A model generated the notes under the pieces. That model was not told the origin of the DNA, searched no databases, and was given only the letters and a program-made list of their open reading frames with translations. The translations under genes were made by a program, and so were the position numbers. From positions 62,001 through 126,000 of the forward strand of contig JAFRQQ010000013.1 in the NCBI GenBank assembly GCA_017428525.1: 64,000 nt of DNA. Reading direction: 5' to 3'. This document shows positions 40,060 to 48,255 of the stretch, in pieces. Position 1 is the stretch's first letter; each line of letters begins with the position of its first letter. This DNA is from Clostridia bacterium. GTDB taxonomy: Bacteria; Bacillota; Clostridia; Oscillospirales; Acutalibacteraceae.

Positions 40060-40180
40060 GGCCAACCCTTTCCGTTCCGGCCGCCGCCGGCGAAAAACGC
40101 GGCGCCGCCGTCAATATTTCCGCCGCTGCCGGGCATACTACTTCTGTCCGCCCATCCATTCCAGAGAAAGGAGAGGTTTT

Positions 40181-40363
40181 ATGAAAAAAGCAGCGAACGA
40201 AATCATCTGTTTCGCGAAAAACTGCGTCTATCACAGCGGCGTCTCGGACTGCACGGCCGCCGCCGTGGAAGTCGGCTGCGCCACAGCCTGCCGCTGCGGC
40301 GAAACGCAATGCTCCACCTTCCGCCTCGACCGCGACGTCAAGGCGAAACCGCAGACATTCTGA
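40181..40363 (+). CDS. DUF1540 Cys-rich small protein
   Basis: 60 residues, AAGGAG before the ATG. Eight cysteines in the DUF1540 arrangement (CFAKNCVYHSGVSDC, ATACRCGETQCSTF) suggest metal binding. Such proteins are widespread in Clostridia; function unknown. Ends 6 bp before the convergent thrC stop. Confidence 0.9.
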   Translation: MKKAANEIICFAKNCVYHSGVSDCTAAAVEVGCATACRCGETQCSTFRLDRDVKAKPQTF

Positions 40364-40369
40364 GGCTGA

Positions 40370-41854
40370 TCAGATGCCGAGCAGATCAAACACGACCTGC
40401 TCCATGCCTTCCTTTTCGCAGCAGCCGTCAAACCGAACGGCTTTGTCGCGCAGACCGGCCAGCGGCGCGGGGCAGGGTTTGCCCGTGACCGCCGCCAGGC
40501 GCTCCACCATGCCGAATTCATCGAGCGCATCGTCGCTGCCGCCGACCGCTTCCAGCACGGCTGCGCTGAATTTGAACGGACTCGCGGTGGAGGCGATCAC
40601 GGTCGGCGTGGCGTCGCCCGTGCGGGCGCGGTAATCCTCATACACCTTCACGGCGACCGCCGTATGCGTATCGCAGAGATAGCCTTTATCTTTGAAGAGA
40701 CGCGCGATGGTCGCCTTCGTTTCGTCGTCGTTGCAGCAGCCGGCGCTGAACAGCGCGGAGATCTCCGCAAACGCGGCGTCGTCGATCTGATAGCGGCCGG
40801 TCTCGGAAAGCGCCTGCATCCAGCCCTTCACCTTCTCGCTGCCGCTCACGGCATAGAGCAGCCGCTCCAGATTGCTGGAAATCAGGATATCCATGGAGGG
40901 CGAAATCGTGGTGAAGAATTCGCGGTTGCGGTCGTAAACGCCGGTGGTCAGGAACTCCGTAAGCACGGAGTTGCTGTTGGAGGCGCAGACCAGGCGCTGC
41001 ACAGGCAGCCCCATGCGCTTGGCATAATAGGCGGCGAGAATGTTGCCGAAGTTGCCGGTCGGCACAACGATATTGATCGGCTCGCCGCAGCGCACCGTGC
41101 CCTGATTGATCAGGTCGCAGTAAGCGGAGAAATAATAGACGATCTGCGGCGCAAGGCGGCCCCAGTTGATCGAATTCGCGGAGGAGAACGCCATGCCGTT
41201 CGCCGCGAGCTTCGCCGCGATCTCCGGATCGGTGAAGATTTTTTTCACGCCGGTCTGCGCGTCGTCGAAGTTGCCGTAAATGGCGGAAACGCCGACGTTC
41301 GCGCCCTCCTGCGTGCACATCTGCAGCTTCTGCATCGGGCTGACGCCGTCGCTCGGATAAAAGACGAGAATGCGCGTATTCGGCACATCCTTGAAGCCCT
41401 CGAGCGCGGCCTTGCCGGTATCGCCGGAGGTGGCGACGAGAATGACGATCTCGGTGCCGGGTGCGGCCTTGTCGCTCGCGACGGTCAGCAGGTGCGGGAG
41501 CATCTGCAGCGCCATATCCTTGAACGCGCAGGTGGGGCCTTTGAACAGCTCCAGGATCGCAACGCCGTCCCCGACGGGCACGGTCGGCGCGATCTTCGGA
41601 TCCGAAAAGCCGCTGTCATACGCCCCGTGCACGCAGCGATCGACCTCTTCCGCAGTGAAATCGGTCAGATACATCGAAAGGATCGTGCGTGCGCGGCCGA
41701 TATAATCCATCTGCGCGAGCGCGGCAATCTCCGCGGTCGAAACAGCGGGGATGGCGTCCGGCACGAACAGACCGCCGTCGGCGGAAATGCCCTTCGTGAT
41801 TGCCTGCGAGGCCGTGACGGCCACGGCGGGGTTGCGGGTGCTTACATACTTCAT
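40370..41854 (-). CDS. thrC: Threonine synthase
   Basis: 494 residues. PLP-dependent; converts O-phosphohomoserine to threonine. The PLP Lys is in CAFKDMALQ; the phosphate-cup motif is in VVPTGNFGNILAAYYAKRMG, and VATSGDTGKAALEGF is also present. The ATG at 41854 lies 8 bp from AAGGA. Homoserine kinase and dehydrogenase genes are not adjacent. Last gene of the leftward run from rplS. Confidence 0.95.
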   Translation of the reverse strand: MKYVSTRNPAVAVTASQAITKGISADGGLFVPDAIPAVSTAEIAALAQMDYIGRARTILSMYLTDFTAEEVDRCVHGAYDSGFSDPKIAPTVPVGDGVAILELFKGPTCAFKDMALQMLPHLLTVASDKAAPGTEIVILVATSGDTGKAALEGFKDVPNTRILVFYPSDGVSPMQKLQMCTQEGANVGVSAIYGNFDDAQTGVKKIFTDPEIAAKLAANGMAFSSANSINWGRLAPQIVYYFSAYCDLINQGTVRCGEPINIVVPTGNFGNILAAYYAKRMGLPVQRLVCASNSNSVLTEFLTTGVYDRNREFFTTISPSMDILISSNLERLLYAVSGSEKVKGWMQALSETGRYQIDDAAFAEISALFSAGCCNDDETKATIARLFKDKGYLCDTHTAVAVKVYEDYRARTGDATPTVIASTASPFKFSAAVLEAVGGSDDALDEFGMVERLAAVTGKPCPAPLAGLRDKAVRFDGCCEKEGMEQVVFDLLGI

Positions 41855-41888
41855 GGTCATCATCCTTTGAACTCGTGATAATATTTGA

Positions 41889-42869
41889 TTATAACATAGT
41901 TTTTTCGTTTTGTAAAACTTTTTTGAAGAAATTCATGGCATTTTCAAAGAAAATCCGCTCAAGCAGCGGCGCGTCAAAGCCATGCGCGGCCAGAAACGCC
42001 CGCAGATCGGGCATCCGGTCCACGCCGGCCAGCGCCGGATGGATGTCGCAGCCGTCAAAATCCGAGCCGATCGCCAGCGTCCGCTCGCCGCCCAGATCAA
42101 GAATATGCGCCGCGTGGCGCAGGACGGCTTCCATGCCGTCGTCGCCCGGATCGCCGAGAAAGCTGCGGCAGAAATTCAGGCCGATCAGCCCGCCGCGATC
42201 GATCAGCGCGCGGATCTGATCGTCATTCAGGCTGCGGCGGCAGGAGAAGAATCGGTCCTCGCTCTCCCGACAGGTATCGAGCAGCACCCGTTCGCAGTCG
42301 GAATGCGAGGCCGCAACGGCCGCTTCGCTCTCGAGCGCGTCGTAAAAACCGGCGCGGTTCAGATGGGAGACGTCGACGATGATCCCGCGCGCCGCGAGCG
42401 CACGCAACAGCGCCTTCCCCGCCGGTTTCAGCCCGTTTTCACTGCCGGACTGACAGCCGAAACCGAATTCATTTTCGTCATTCCATGTCAAGGTGACGAG
42501 CTTTACACCAAGGGTATCCAGCTGATCGAGGCCGCCGGGCACCGCCAGCGGCGACGCGCCCTCCAGCGTCAGAATCGCCGCACATTTCCCCTGCGTCAGC
42601 GCCGCTTCCATCTCCGGGAATGTCTTGCACTGCCTGATGATTCCGGCATTTGCATCCAGCTCGCGCCGGAAGTTTTCCGCCACGCGCAGGAAGTAAGCCA
42701 GCGCGTCGGCGCCGCGCAGCTCATCCGGGATCCAGACGGCAAAGCACTGCGCCCATGTGTCAAGGCATTTCCCTTTACATAGATTGATATGCTGCGCGCC
42801 GTCCCGCAGCGTGATCCCCTGCCGCAGACATTCCCCGGCCGTGTCGCAATGCAGATCAAACAGCTTCAT
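41889..42869 (-). CDS. Membrane dipeptidase (peptidase M19 family)
   Basis: 326 residues. Zinc-ligand motifs DLHCDTAGE, the bridging Glu in LTLEGASPL, VSHLN, ASHSD and IGSDFDG follow renal-dipeptidase order. No signal peptide, so cytosolic despite the family name. Probably cleaves dipeptides, including those with D-residues. 8 bp downstream of yraN. Confidence 0.93.
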   Translation of the reverse strand: MKLFDLHCDTAGECLRQGITLRDGAQHINLCKGKCLDTWAQCFAVWIPDELRGADALAYFLRVAENFRRELDANAGIIRQCKTFPEMEAALTQGKCAAILTLEGASPLAVPGGLDQLDTLGVKLVTLTWNDENEFGFGCQSGSENGLKPAGKALLRALAARGIIVDVSHLNRAGFYDALESEAAVAASHSDCERVLLDTCRESEDRFFSCRRSLNDDQIRALIDRGGLIGLNFCRSFLGDPGDDGMEAVLRHAAHILDLGGERTLAIGSDFDGCDIHPALAGVDRMPDLRAFLAAHGFDAPLLERIFFENAMNFFKKVLQNEKTML

Positions 42870-42877
42870 TATGCACC

Positions 42878-43231
42878 TCAGAACGCATTTTCCATATAGT
42901 TTATGCGCGCAAGCTCGGCGCCGTCCGTCAGATAGACCTCACAAACGTCAAAGCGCAGTTCCGCTTCGATCTTGCACGTGCGCAGAAACTGCCTGGCCGC
43001 CTGCGTCAGACGCTGCTGCTTCTGCGCGTCGACCGCCTCCATCGGGCGCAGCATCGCATCCTGCGCGCGCGCCTTGACCTCGATGAAGCTGACCACGCCG
43101 TCCTTTGCCGCGACGATATCCAGCTCGCCGAAGCGGCAGGTGTAATTCGTTGTCAAAATGCGCCAGCCGCGGTCGCGCAGCCAGCGCACGGCATAGATTT
43201 CGCCCCAGACGCCCGCCTGATTTCTGATCAT
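42878..43231 (-). CDS. yraN: UPF0102 (YraN) endonuclease-like protein
   Basis: 117 residues. GVWGEIYAVRWLRDRGW, FGELDIVAAKDGVVSFIEVKARA is the YraN nuclease fold (E-x-D-x-ExK type core). Usually encoded beside rnhB, as here (15-bp gap). Role unproven; a repair or recombination link is suspected. Confidence 0.93.
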   Translation of the reverse strand: MIRNQAGVWGEIYAVRWLRDRGWRILTTNYTCRFGELDIVAAKDGVVSFIEVKARAQDAMLRPMEAVDAQKQQRLTQAARQFLRTCKIEAELRFDVCEVYLTDGAELARINYMENAF

Positions 43232-43246
43232 CCTGCTCCCCTCGCC

Positions 43247-43852
43247 TTAACGGTAAAGATTTTTCAGGAAGGTGCGCCGATGGCAGGGCGACGGGCCGTA
43301 TTGCGCCAGCATTTCATAATGCAGCTTCGTGCCGTAGCCCTTGTGCTTTGCGAACTGATACTCCGGATAACGCGCGTCCAGCTCCAGCAGGAAGCGGTCC
43401 CGGCTGACCTTGGCGAGGATCGACGCGGCCGCAACGGAGGGCGAAAGCGCGTCGCCCTTGATCAGCGTTTCGCCCGGGATGGCCAGCGGCGGCATCCGGT
43501 TGCCGTCGATGATCGCATAGTCCGCGGGCACGGGCAGCGCCTCCACGGCCTTGCGCATGGCAAGGAAGGTCGCCTGCAGAATATTGATCTCATCGATCAC
43601 GCGCTCATCCACGCTCGCGACGGCGCAAGCGACCGCCTGCGCCTGAATGACGTCAAACAGCTGCTCGCGCTTTTTTTCGCTGAGTTTTTTGGAATCGTTC
43701 AGGCCGGGGATCTCGAACTCCGGCGGGAGGATCACCGCCGCCGCATAGACCGGGCCGGCCAGCGGGCCGCGTCCGGCCTCATCCACGCCGCAGATCGCGG
43801 TAAAGCCGCGCGCGGCAGCCGCGTTTTCATAGGTACAATCCACACTCGTCAC
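43247..43852 (-). CDS. rnhB: Ribonuclease HII
   Basis: 201 residues. The active-site motif [12 protein letters not shown] (Asp-Glu), the third Asp in IIDGN and [11 protein letters not shown] are complete. Removes RNA from RNA-DNA hybrids and single ribonucleotides. A hairpin separates it from capA upstream, so its expression may rely partly on read-through. Confidence 0.97.
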   Translation of the reverse strand: MTSVDCTYENAAAARGFTAICGVDEAGRGPLAGPVYAAAVILPPEFEIPGLNDSKKLSEKKREQLFDVIQAQAVACAVASVDERVIDEINILQATFLAMRKAVEALPVPADYAIIDGNRMPPLAIPGETLIKGDALSPSVAAASILAKVSRDRFLLELDARYPEYQFAKHKGYGTKLHYEMLAQYGPSPCHRRTFLKNLYR

Positions 43853-43863
43853 CCTTTCAAAAA

Positions 43864-43890
43864 GAGCCGCACCGCAGCACGGCGCAGCTC
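43864..43890 (-). terminator. Hairpin terminator/attenuator between capA and rnhB
   Basis: GAGC(C)GC(A)CC pairs with GG(C)GC(A)GCTC across mismatches; leftwards a five-T run follows. It lies between capA and rnhB on the same strand, so probably partial termination. Confidence 0.6.
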
Positions 43891-43909
43891 TGTCATCTCT
43901 GATTCGATC

Positions 43910-45091
43910 TTATAAAAACTGCTTGTCGATCACTTCATTGACAATATCGTTGAGATATTGCAGGCTGAAGCTCGGCGTCTGGCTCTTTACGCCGTGGACC
44001 GAGGCCAGATCCTCGGTGTAATCCTCCAGCATATAGATGCGGATATTGGAATAATTATAGCCGTAATGGTTGACCGTGCCGTGGAATTTGACATTCTCGA
44101 TCGTGATATCGCCGTTGGCGTTGTTTTTGGAAATGTCGAAATTCAGCATGCCGCCGAGCATCCGGGCGCCGCGGTTCTGCGCCGAAATGAAGTTGCCCAG
44201 CGAATAGGCCACAAGCGTGCGCGTGCCGTTGTCATTCTCGATGAATTCCACGGGCTGGATCACATGCGGATGGTTGCCGACGATCACGTCCGCCCCCCAG
44301 GCGGCGAGCTTTTTGGCAAGAATGCGCTGCTCGTCGGTCGGCTCGTGGGTGTATTCGATGCCCCAGTGCGCATTGACGATCACGACGTCCGCGATGTCCT
44401 TGGCCGCCATCACGCGGCGCTGCAGCTCCGCCTCATCCTCCGAGGTGCACAGGATCACTTCGCTGTCCGACGGCAGCGACAGACCGTTCGTCATCTCCGT
44501 GAAGCCCAGATAGGCGAAGGTGATGCCGTTGACCGTGTTGGTCGGGATCTTCGCGTAATCCACCTGATTCAGGAACGCGCCGGTCGTGATCACGCCCTTG
44601 CTCTTCCACCAGTTGATGCAGGAGATCAGGCCCTTTTCGCCGCAGTCGAGCGAATGATTCGTGCAGATGTTGAATACGTCAAAGCCGATGCGGATCATTT
44701 CCTCGCCGACCTCCGGCGGGGAGTTGAACATCGGATAACTGGAAACCTCGTGCTCGGTGGAAATGATCGTTTCCTGATTCAGAATCGCGATATCCGCCGC
44801 GGCGACGCGGTCGGCCACCTTTTCATAGCAATAGGAAAAATCATAGCCGCTGCTCGCGCGCTCCGCCGCCTGCTCATAGACCGTGTCATGAATCAGGTTG
44901 TCGCCCACGGCCAGCAGGCTGACGGTCGAAATCAGCTCCTGCATCTGCGTGGTGGAGGCCTCGGCGAGCGGCTGCGCATCCGCGGAAATATCCGGGCGCT
45001 GCCCGCTGTGACGCGAGAAATAGATCACGCCCAGCGCGATGACGTCCACAAAGAGGATCGCCGCGAGCACGATCGCCATTTTTCTTTTCAT
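43910..45091 (-). CDS. CapA-family (PgsA-like) metallophosphatase-fold protein
   Basis: 393 residues. One N-terminal membrane anchor (AIVLAAILFVDVIALGVIYF), then a CapA domain: AVGDNLIHD, LNQETII, ICTNHSLDCGEKGL, VNAHWGIEYTHEPT and VGNHPHVIQPVE. The family serves poly-gamma-glutamate capsule export or modification, but no pgsB/pgsC genes are here. Predicted outside the membrane. Inserted between ylqF and rnhB, which are usually adjacent. Confidence 0.92.
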   Translation of the reverse strand: MKRKMAIVLAAILFVDVIALGVIYFSRHSGQRPDISADAQPLAEASTTQMQELISTVSLLAVGDNLIHDTVYEQAAERASSGYDFSYCYEKVADRVAAADIAILNQETIISTEHEVSSYPMFNSPPEVGEEMIRIGFDVFNICTNHSLDCGEKGLISCINWWKSKGVITTGAFLNQVDYAKIPTNTVNGITFAYLGFTEMTNGLSLPSDSEVILCTSEDEAELQRRVMAAKDIADVVIVNAHWGIEYTHEPTDEQRILAKKLAAWGADVIVGNHPHVIQPVEFIENDNGTRTLVAYSLGNFISAQNRGARMLGGMLNFDISKNNANGDITIENVKFHGTVNHYGYNYSNIRIYMLEDYTEDLASVHGVKSQTPSFSLQYLNDIVNEVIDKQFL

Positions 45092-45117
45092 AAGCTGTAT
45101 CTCCTTCCCGCGCCGGA

Positions 45118-45975
45118 TCAGACGGCGTCCAGCGTCAGCTTGCCGAGCTTGCCGCCGCGGTATTCATCGAGCAGCATCACCGCCGCGCGCTCGGTATCAA
45201 ATTCGCCCTTTTTCAGCAGCATCCCGCGCTTTTGCGCGATCGCTTCCAGCAGCTCATACGGCTCGAGATCTTCAAAACCCGTCAGCCCGTAGCGCTGCGT
45301 GAGCCGGTCGGGATAGCTGCGCTGCAGCACGGCAAGCAGCCGCACGGCAATCTCCTGGCTGTCCAGAATTTCATCCTTGACCGACCCGATGAAGGCCAGC
45401 TTGTAGCCGACCTCCGGATCCTCGAATTTCGGCCAGAGCACGCCGGGCGTATCGAGCAGCAGGATGTCTTTGTCAATGGCGAACCACTGGTTGCTGCGGG
45501 TCACGCCGGGCTTGTCCGCCACCTTGGCGCGGCTGCGGCCGGCCATGCGGTTGATAAACGAGGATTTGCCGGTGTTGGGAATGCCGACCACCATGATGCG
45601 CAATGCCTTGCCGGCCATGCCTTTTTCAGCGTAGGCGCGCAGCTTCTCCGCAAGCAGGGAGCGCACGGCGGGCAGGAACTTGTCCAGTCCCCTGCCGCTG
45701 CGGCAGTCGACGGGCAGGGCCGTAACGCCCTGCGCCCTCCAGGCGGCGATCACGCGCGCGGTGGCCGCGTCGTCCGCCAGGTCACATTTATTCAGCAGCA
45801 CGATGCGGGGTTTGTGCCCCGCAAGCGCGTCGATTTCGGGGTTGCGGCTGCTTTCGGGCAGCCGGGCGTCCACCAGCTCGCAGACCGCGTCCACGAGCGA
45901 GAGATTCTCTTTGATCAGCCGGCGGGTTTTGGCCATGTGGCCGGGAAACCACTGCACGGTCCTTGATTCATTCAT
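45118..45975 (-). CDS. ylqF: Ribosome biogenesis GTPase YlqF (RbgA)
   Basis: 285 residues. Circularly permuted GTPase: G4 NKCD (around 62-65) precedes G1 GIPNTGKSS (around 135-143) and G3 DTPG. The N-terminal WFPGHMAK motif is diagnostic. Needed for late 50S assembly. Starts 4 bp before the stop of lepB upstream. Confidence 0.96.
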   Translation of the reverse strand: MNESRTVQWFPGHMAKTRRLIKENLSLVDAVCELVDARLPESSRNPEIDALAGHKPRIVLLNKCDLADDAATARVIAAWRAQGVTALPVDCRSGRGLDKFLPAVRSLLAEKLRAYAEKGMAGKALRIMVVGIPNTGKSSFINRMAGRSRAKVADKPGVTRSNQWFAIDKDILLLDTPGVLWPKFEDPEVGYKLAFIGSVKDEILDSQEIAVRLLAVLQRSYPDRLTQRYGLTGFEDLEPYELLEAIAQKRGMLLKKGEFDTERAAVMLLDEYRGGKLGKLTLDAV

Positions 45976-45978
45976 AAC

Positions 45979-46551
45979 TCAATAGCGTTCCAGCGCAAAT
46001 CTGCCCAGCGGGAAAATGCGGAACAGCGCCTTCCCCAGAATGTATTCCTCGCGGATCAGGCCGACGCTTTCACTGCGGCTGTCCGTAGAATTGTTGCGGT
46101 TGTCGCCCATGACGAACACATAGCCGTCGGGCACAGTGACCGGCTGCGTGAAATCCTCGCGCCGGTGGGTCGGCTCGTTGACATAGGGCTCCTCGAGCGC
46201 TTCGCCGTCCACATAGACGACGCCGCGTTCAAAATCGATATCCACCGTCTCGCCGGCGGTCGCGATCACGCGCTTGACCAGCGTATCCGGAATGACCGGA
46301 TCCGACGACGGCTGGCAGGTGACGACGATCTGCCCGCGCGCGGGCTTCGTTTCAAATGCGGAGAGGATGATGCGGTCGGTATCATGCAGCGTCGGATACA
46401 TCGAGCTGCCGACCACGCCGACCGTGCGGAAGCAGAAAATGAACGCCACGGCCACGGCCACCACGGCCACGGCCAGCACGGAGACGATATCGAACGCCAT
46501 GCTCACCGACGAAGTTTCCTCTTTTTCCTGCGGCGCGGGTTCCTTTGCCAT
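45979..46551 (-). CDS. lepB: Signal peptidase I (second copy)
   Basis: 190 residues from the ATG at 46551 (GGAGG 8 bp upstream). One N-terminal membrane helix, catalytic Ser in GSSMYPTL, catalytic Lys in LVKRVIA, and the MGDNRNNSTDSR box. Cleaves signal peptides on the outer face of the membrane. It follows another lepB with a 13-bp gap. Confidence 0.94.
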   Translation of the reverse strand: MAKEPAPQEKEETSSVSMAFDIVSVLAVAVVAVAVAFIFCFRTVGVVGSSMYPTLHDTDRIILSAFETKPARGQIVVTCQPSSDPVIPDTLVKRVIATAGETVDIDFERGVVYVDGEALEEPYVNEPTHRREDFTQPVTVPDGYVFVMGDNRNNSTDSRSESVGLIREEYILGKALFRIFPLGRFALERY

Positions 46552-46564
46552 CACGGGCACCTCC

Positions 46565-47146
46565 TCAGGCATTTTCGTAGATATTCCACTGGTGCAGCGG
46601 CCAGAAGCGGAAGAAGGCCTTGCCGAGAATGTAGTTCTCATCGATCTGGCCGATCTTGGTCGAGCGGCTGTCCAGCGAATCATTGCGGTTGTCGCCCATG
46701 ACGAAGACCTTGCCTTCCTCGACCGTGAGCGGGAATTCGACGTCGTAGCGCAGCGAGGTGGGCGCGGCGATATACGGCTCGTCCAGGATCTGACCGTTGA
46801 CGGAGACGGTGTGCTGATCGAAGTCGATATCGACCCGGTCGCCGCCCTTGGCGATGATGCGCTTGATGATCGGCACGCCGCGCTCCCAGGGCTGGGTGAT
46901 CACGACGATGTCGCCGCGTTCATAATGGGTCGCCATGCCGGTGACGGCCAGCCAGTCCTGATCATGCAGCGTTTCCTGCATGGAGGGGCCCTCCACGCCG
47001 ACGACGCGGAAGCACAGCGCAAACACCAGAAACACCAGAATGACGGCGCCCTTGACCGCAGCGGCCAGGTCAAAGCCGAGGCCGAGCAAAAAATTCGGTT
47101 TTTCTTCCTGATCAAATATGACCCAGTATTCGTCGATCCTGCGCAT
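46565..47146 (-). CDS. lepB: Signal peptidase I (first copy)
   Basis: 193 residues. One membrane helix (AVILVFLVFALCFRVVGV), catalytic Ser in GPSMQETL, Lys in IIKRIIA, and MGDNRNDSLDSR. Divergent from its tandem neighbour outside the boxes, so an old duplication. Preceded by the rplS terminator; some read-through or a local promoter is expected. Confidence 0.94.
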   Translation of the reverse strand: MRRIDEYWVIFDQEEKPNFLLGLGFDLAAAVKGAVILVFLVFALCFRVVGVEGPSMQETLHDQDWLAVTGMATHYERGDIVVITQPWERGVPIIKRIIAKGGDRVDIDFDQHTVSVNGQILDEPYIAAPTSLRYDVEFPLTVEEGKVFVMGDNRNDSLDSRSTKIGQIDENYILGKAFFRFWPLHQWNIYENA

Positions 47147-47178
47147 ACAGGCGTCTCCTTCCCTGAAATGAAAGCAAA

Positions 47179-47207
47179 GGGTGTAACAACGTAAAATTGT
47201 TACACCC
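47179..47207 (-). terminator. Terminator after rplS
   Basis: GGGTGTAACAA (47179-47189) and TTGTTACACCC (47197-47207) form a perfect 11-bp stem; leftwards TTTGCTTTC follows. Confidence 0.8.
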
Positions 47208-47220
47208 GCAATGCTTGTTG

Positions 47221-47565
47221 TTATCTGATCTGCTCCTTGACCTTCGCAGCCTTGCCGACTCTGTCTCTGAGATAGTAGAGCTTGCTTCTGCGCACACGGC
47301 CGTGCCGGACGACATCCACCTTCGCAACATTGGGGGAGTGGATCGGGAACACGCGCTCGACGCCGACGCCGTAGGAAATGCGGCGCACGGTAAAGGTCTC
47401 GGAAACGCCGGAACCTCTGCGGGCGATGACGGTGCCTTCAAACACCTGAATACGTTCCTTTTCACCTTCACGGATCTTGACATGCACGCGAACGGTATCG
47501 CCGATCTCGAGCACGGGCGCGGCCTCCTTGAGAGAATCCTGCGCAATCAGTTTTAATGCATCCAT
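47221..47565 (-). CDS. rplS: 50S ribosomal protein L19
   Basis: 114 residues, standard length. [48 protein letters not shown] and [20 protein letters not shown] match L19. The ATG at 47565 has GGAGG 8 bp upstream. trmD and rimM, usually upstream, are absent; instead the accessory island begins. Confidence 0.98.
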   Translation of the reverse strand: MDALKLIAQDSLKEAAPVLEIGDTVRVHVKIREGEKERIQVFEGTVIARRGSGVSETFTVRRISYGVGVERVFPIHSPNVAKVDVVRHGRVRRSKLYYLRDRVGKAAKVKEQIR

Positions 47566-47579
47566 CTGTTTTACCTCCA

Positions 47580-47640
47580 AGTTTTTTCAGATGTTCGTAA
47601 CTGCATCACGCCGAAAGAGGAACACCCGCTTTAATGATGT
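47580..47640 (-). promoter_or_regulatory. Candidate L19 leader
   Basis: In the leftward leader a GGTGTTC block pairs with GAACATC (7 bp with one wobble), enclosing a TTCGGCGTGATGCAG segment. It sits just upstream of the rplS ribosome site, where Firmicutes L19 autoregulatory leaders lie. Confidence 0.4.
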
Positions 47641-47708
47641 GACATTAAACCCCGTCTTTGAGAGCCGCAGACCCTGCGGCCGCCGTTGACGGCACAAATG
47701 CGAAATAT

Positions 47709-47737
47709 ATATTACCACAGCTTTTTGCAAAATGCAA
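47709..47737 (-). promoter_or_regulatory. Promoter of rplS
   Basis: Leftward -35 TTGCAT (47737-47732), 17-bp spacer, -10 TAATAT (47714-47709), giving a ~135-nt leader. Confidence 0.6.
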
Positions 47738-48015
47738 GTGTTTTTTTCTGAATTCTGAAAAGTTTTTTGCGGCCGGAGCTCCGCGCGTCAACCGGCGGCC
47801 TGCCGGCCCGGTTTTCGGCAGGTTGCACAAAATTGCAGGAAACTTTTCTACGGAAAAATCATCCTTTCGGGTGATGTGACACAAAATAAAAAAATATATA
47901 ATCTTCTTAATAATTATCTGACTCTATATTCTAATAGAGAAGAATTCCGTCGGCTGCGGCGGCGCAGGCGCGCACGTGCCCCGAATCATGCGGCGGCAGA
48001 AGGCATATTTTCGAT

Positions 48016-48034
48016 TCGGAATTCCGATCCGGAA
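48016..48034. promoter_or_regulatory. Candidate operator upstream of the BspA-like gene
   Basis: TCGGAATTCCGA (48016-48027) is a perfect 12-bp palindrome and overlaps TTCCG-ATC-CGGAA (48022-48034). Both lie just upstream of the -35 at 48038, a position typical of activator or repressor sites. The rest of 47740-48015 is AT-rich with no gene seen. Confidence 0.35.
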
Positions 48035-48037
48035 TGA

Positions 48038-48066
48038 TTGACAACATAGGAAACATATGTTATGAT
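48038..48066 (+). promoter_or_regulatory. Promoter of the BspA-like gene
   Basis: -35 TTGACA (48038-48043), 17-bp spacer, -10 TATGAT (48061-48066). The leader is ~180 nt. Confidence 0.7.
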
Positions 48067-48205
48067 TATAGAAATATAATACTTAAGGTTGATATAGATG
48101 ATTTATAATGCTTTGGTTATTTGTTCAGATTATTATGTGTGTGCCGGCGGAGCATGGCTTCGTCCGGTTTTCTGCGCGCAATAATAAATATGGGAATCTA
48201 TGCCA

Positions 48206-48232
48206 TGCGGTCTGCGCCGCAGGGCTTTTTTT
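48206..48232 (+). terminator. Possible attenuator in the leader of the BspA-like gene
   Basis: TGCGG (48206-48210) pairs with CCGCA (48217-48221), then GGGC and a run of seven or eight T. It lies about 25 bp before the start codon and may reduce read-through into the gene. Confidence 0.4.
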
Positions 48233-48255
48233 AATTACAGAGGAGGAGTTACAGC

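Noticed and set aside
40141..40200. Terminator between thrC and the DUF1540 gene
   Set aside because: The genes converge with only 6 bp between stops and no stem-loop with a T-run was seen.
48067..48240. Known metabolite riboswitch in the surface-protein leader
   Set aside because: No recognisable core of cyclic-di-GMP, cobalamin, TPP or other common classes; only a simple hairpin with T-run is supported.
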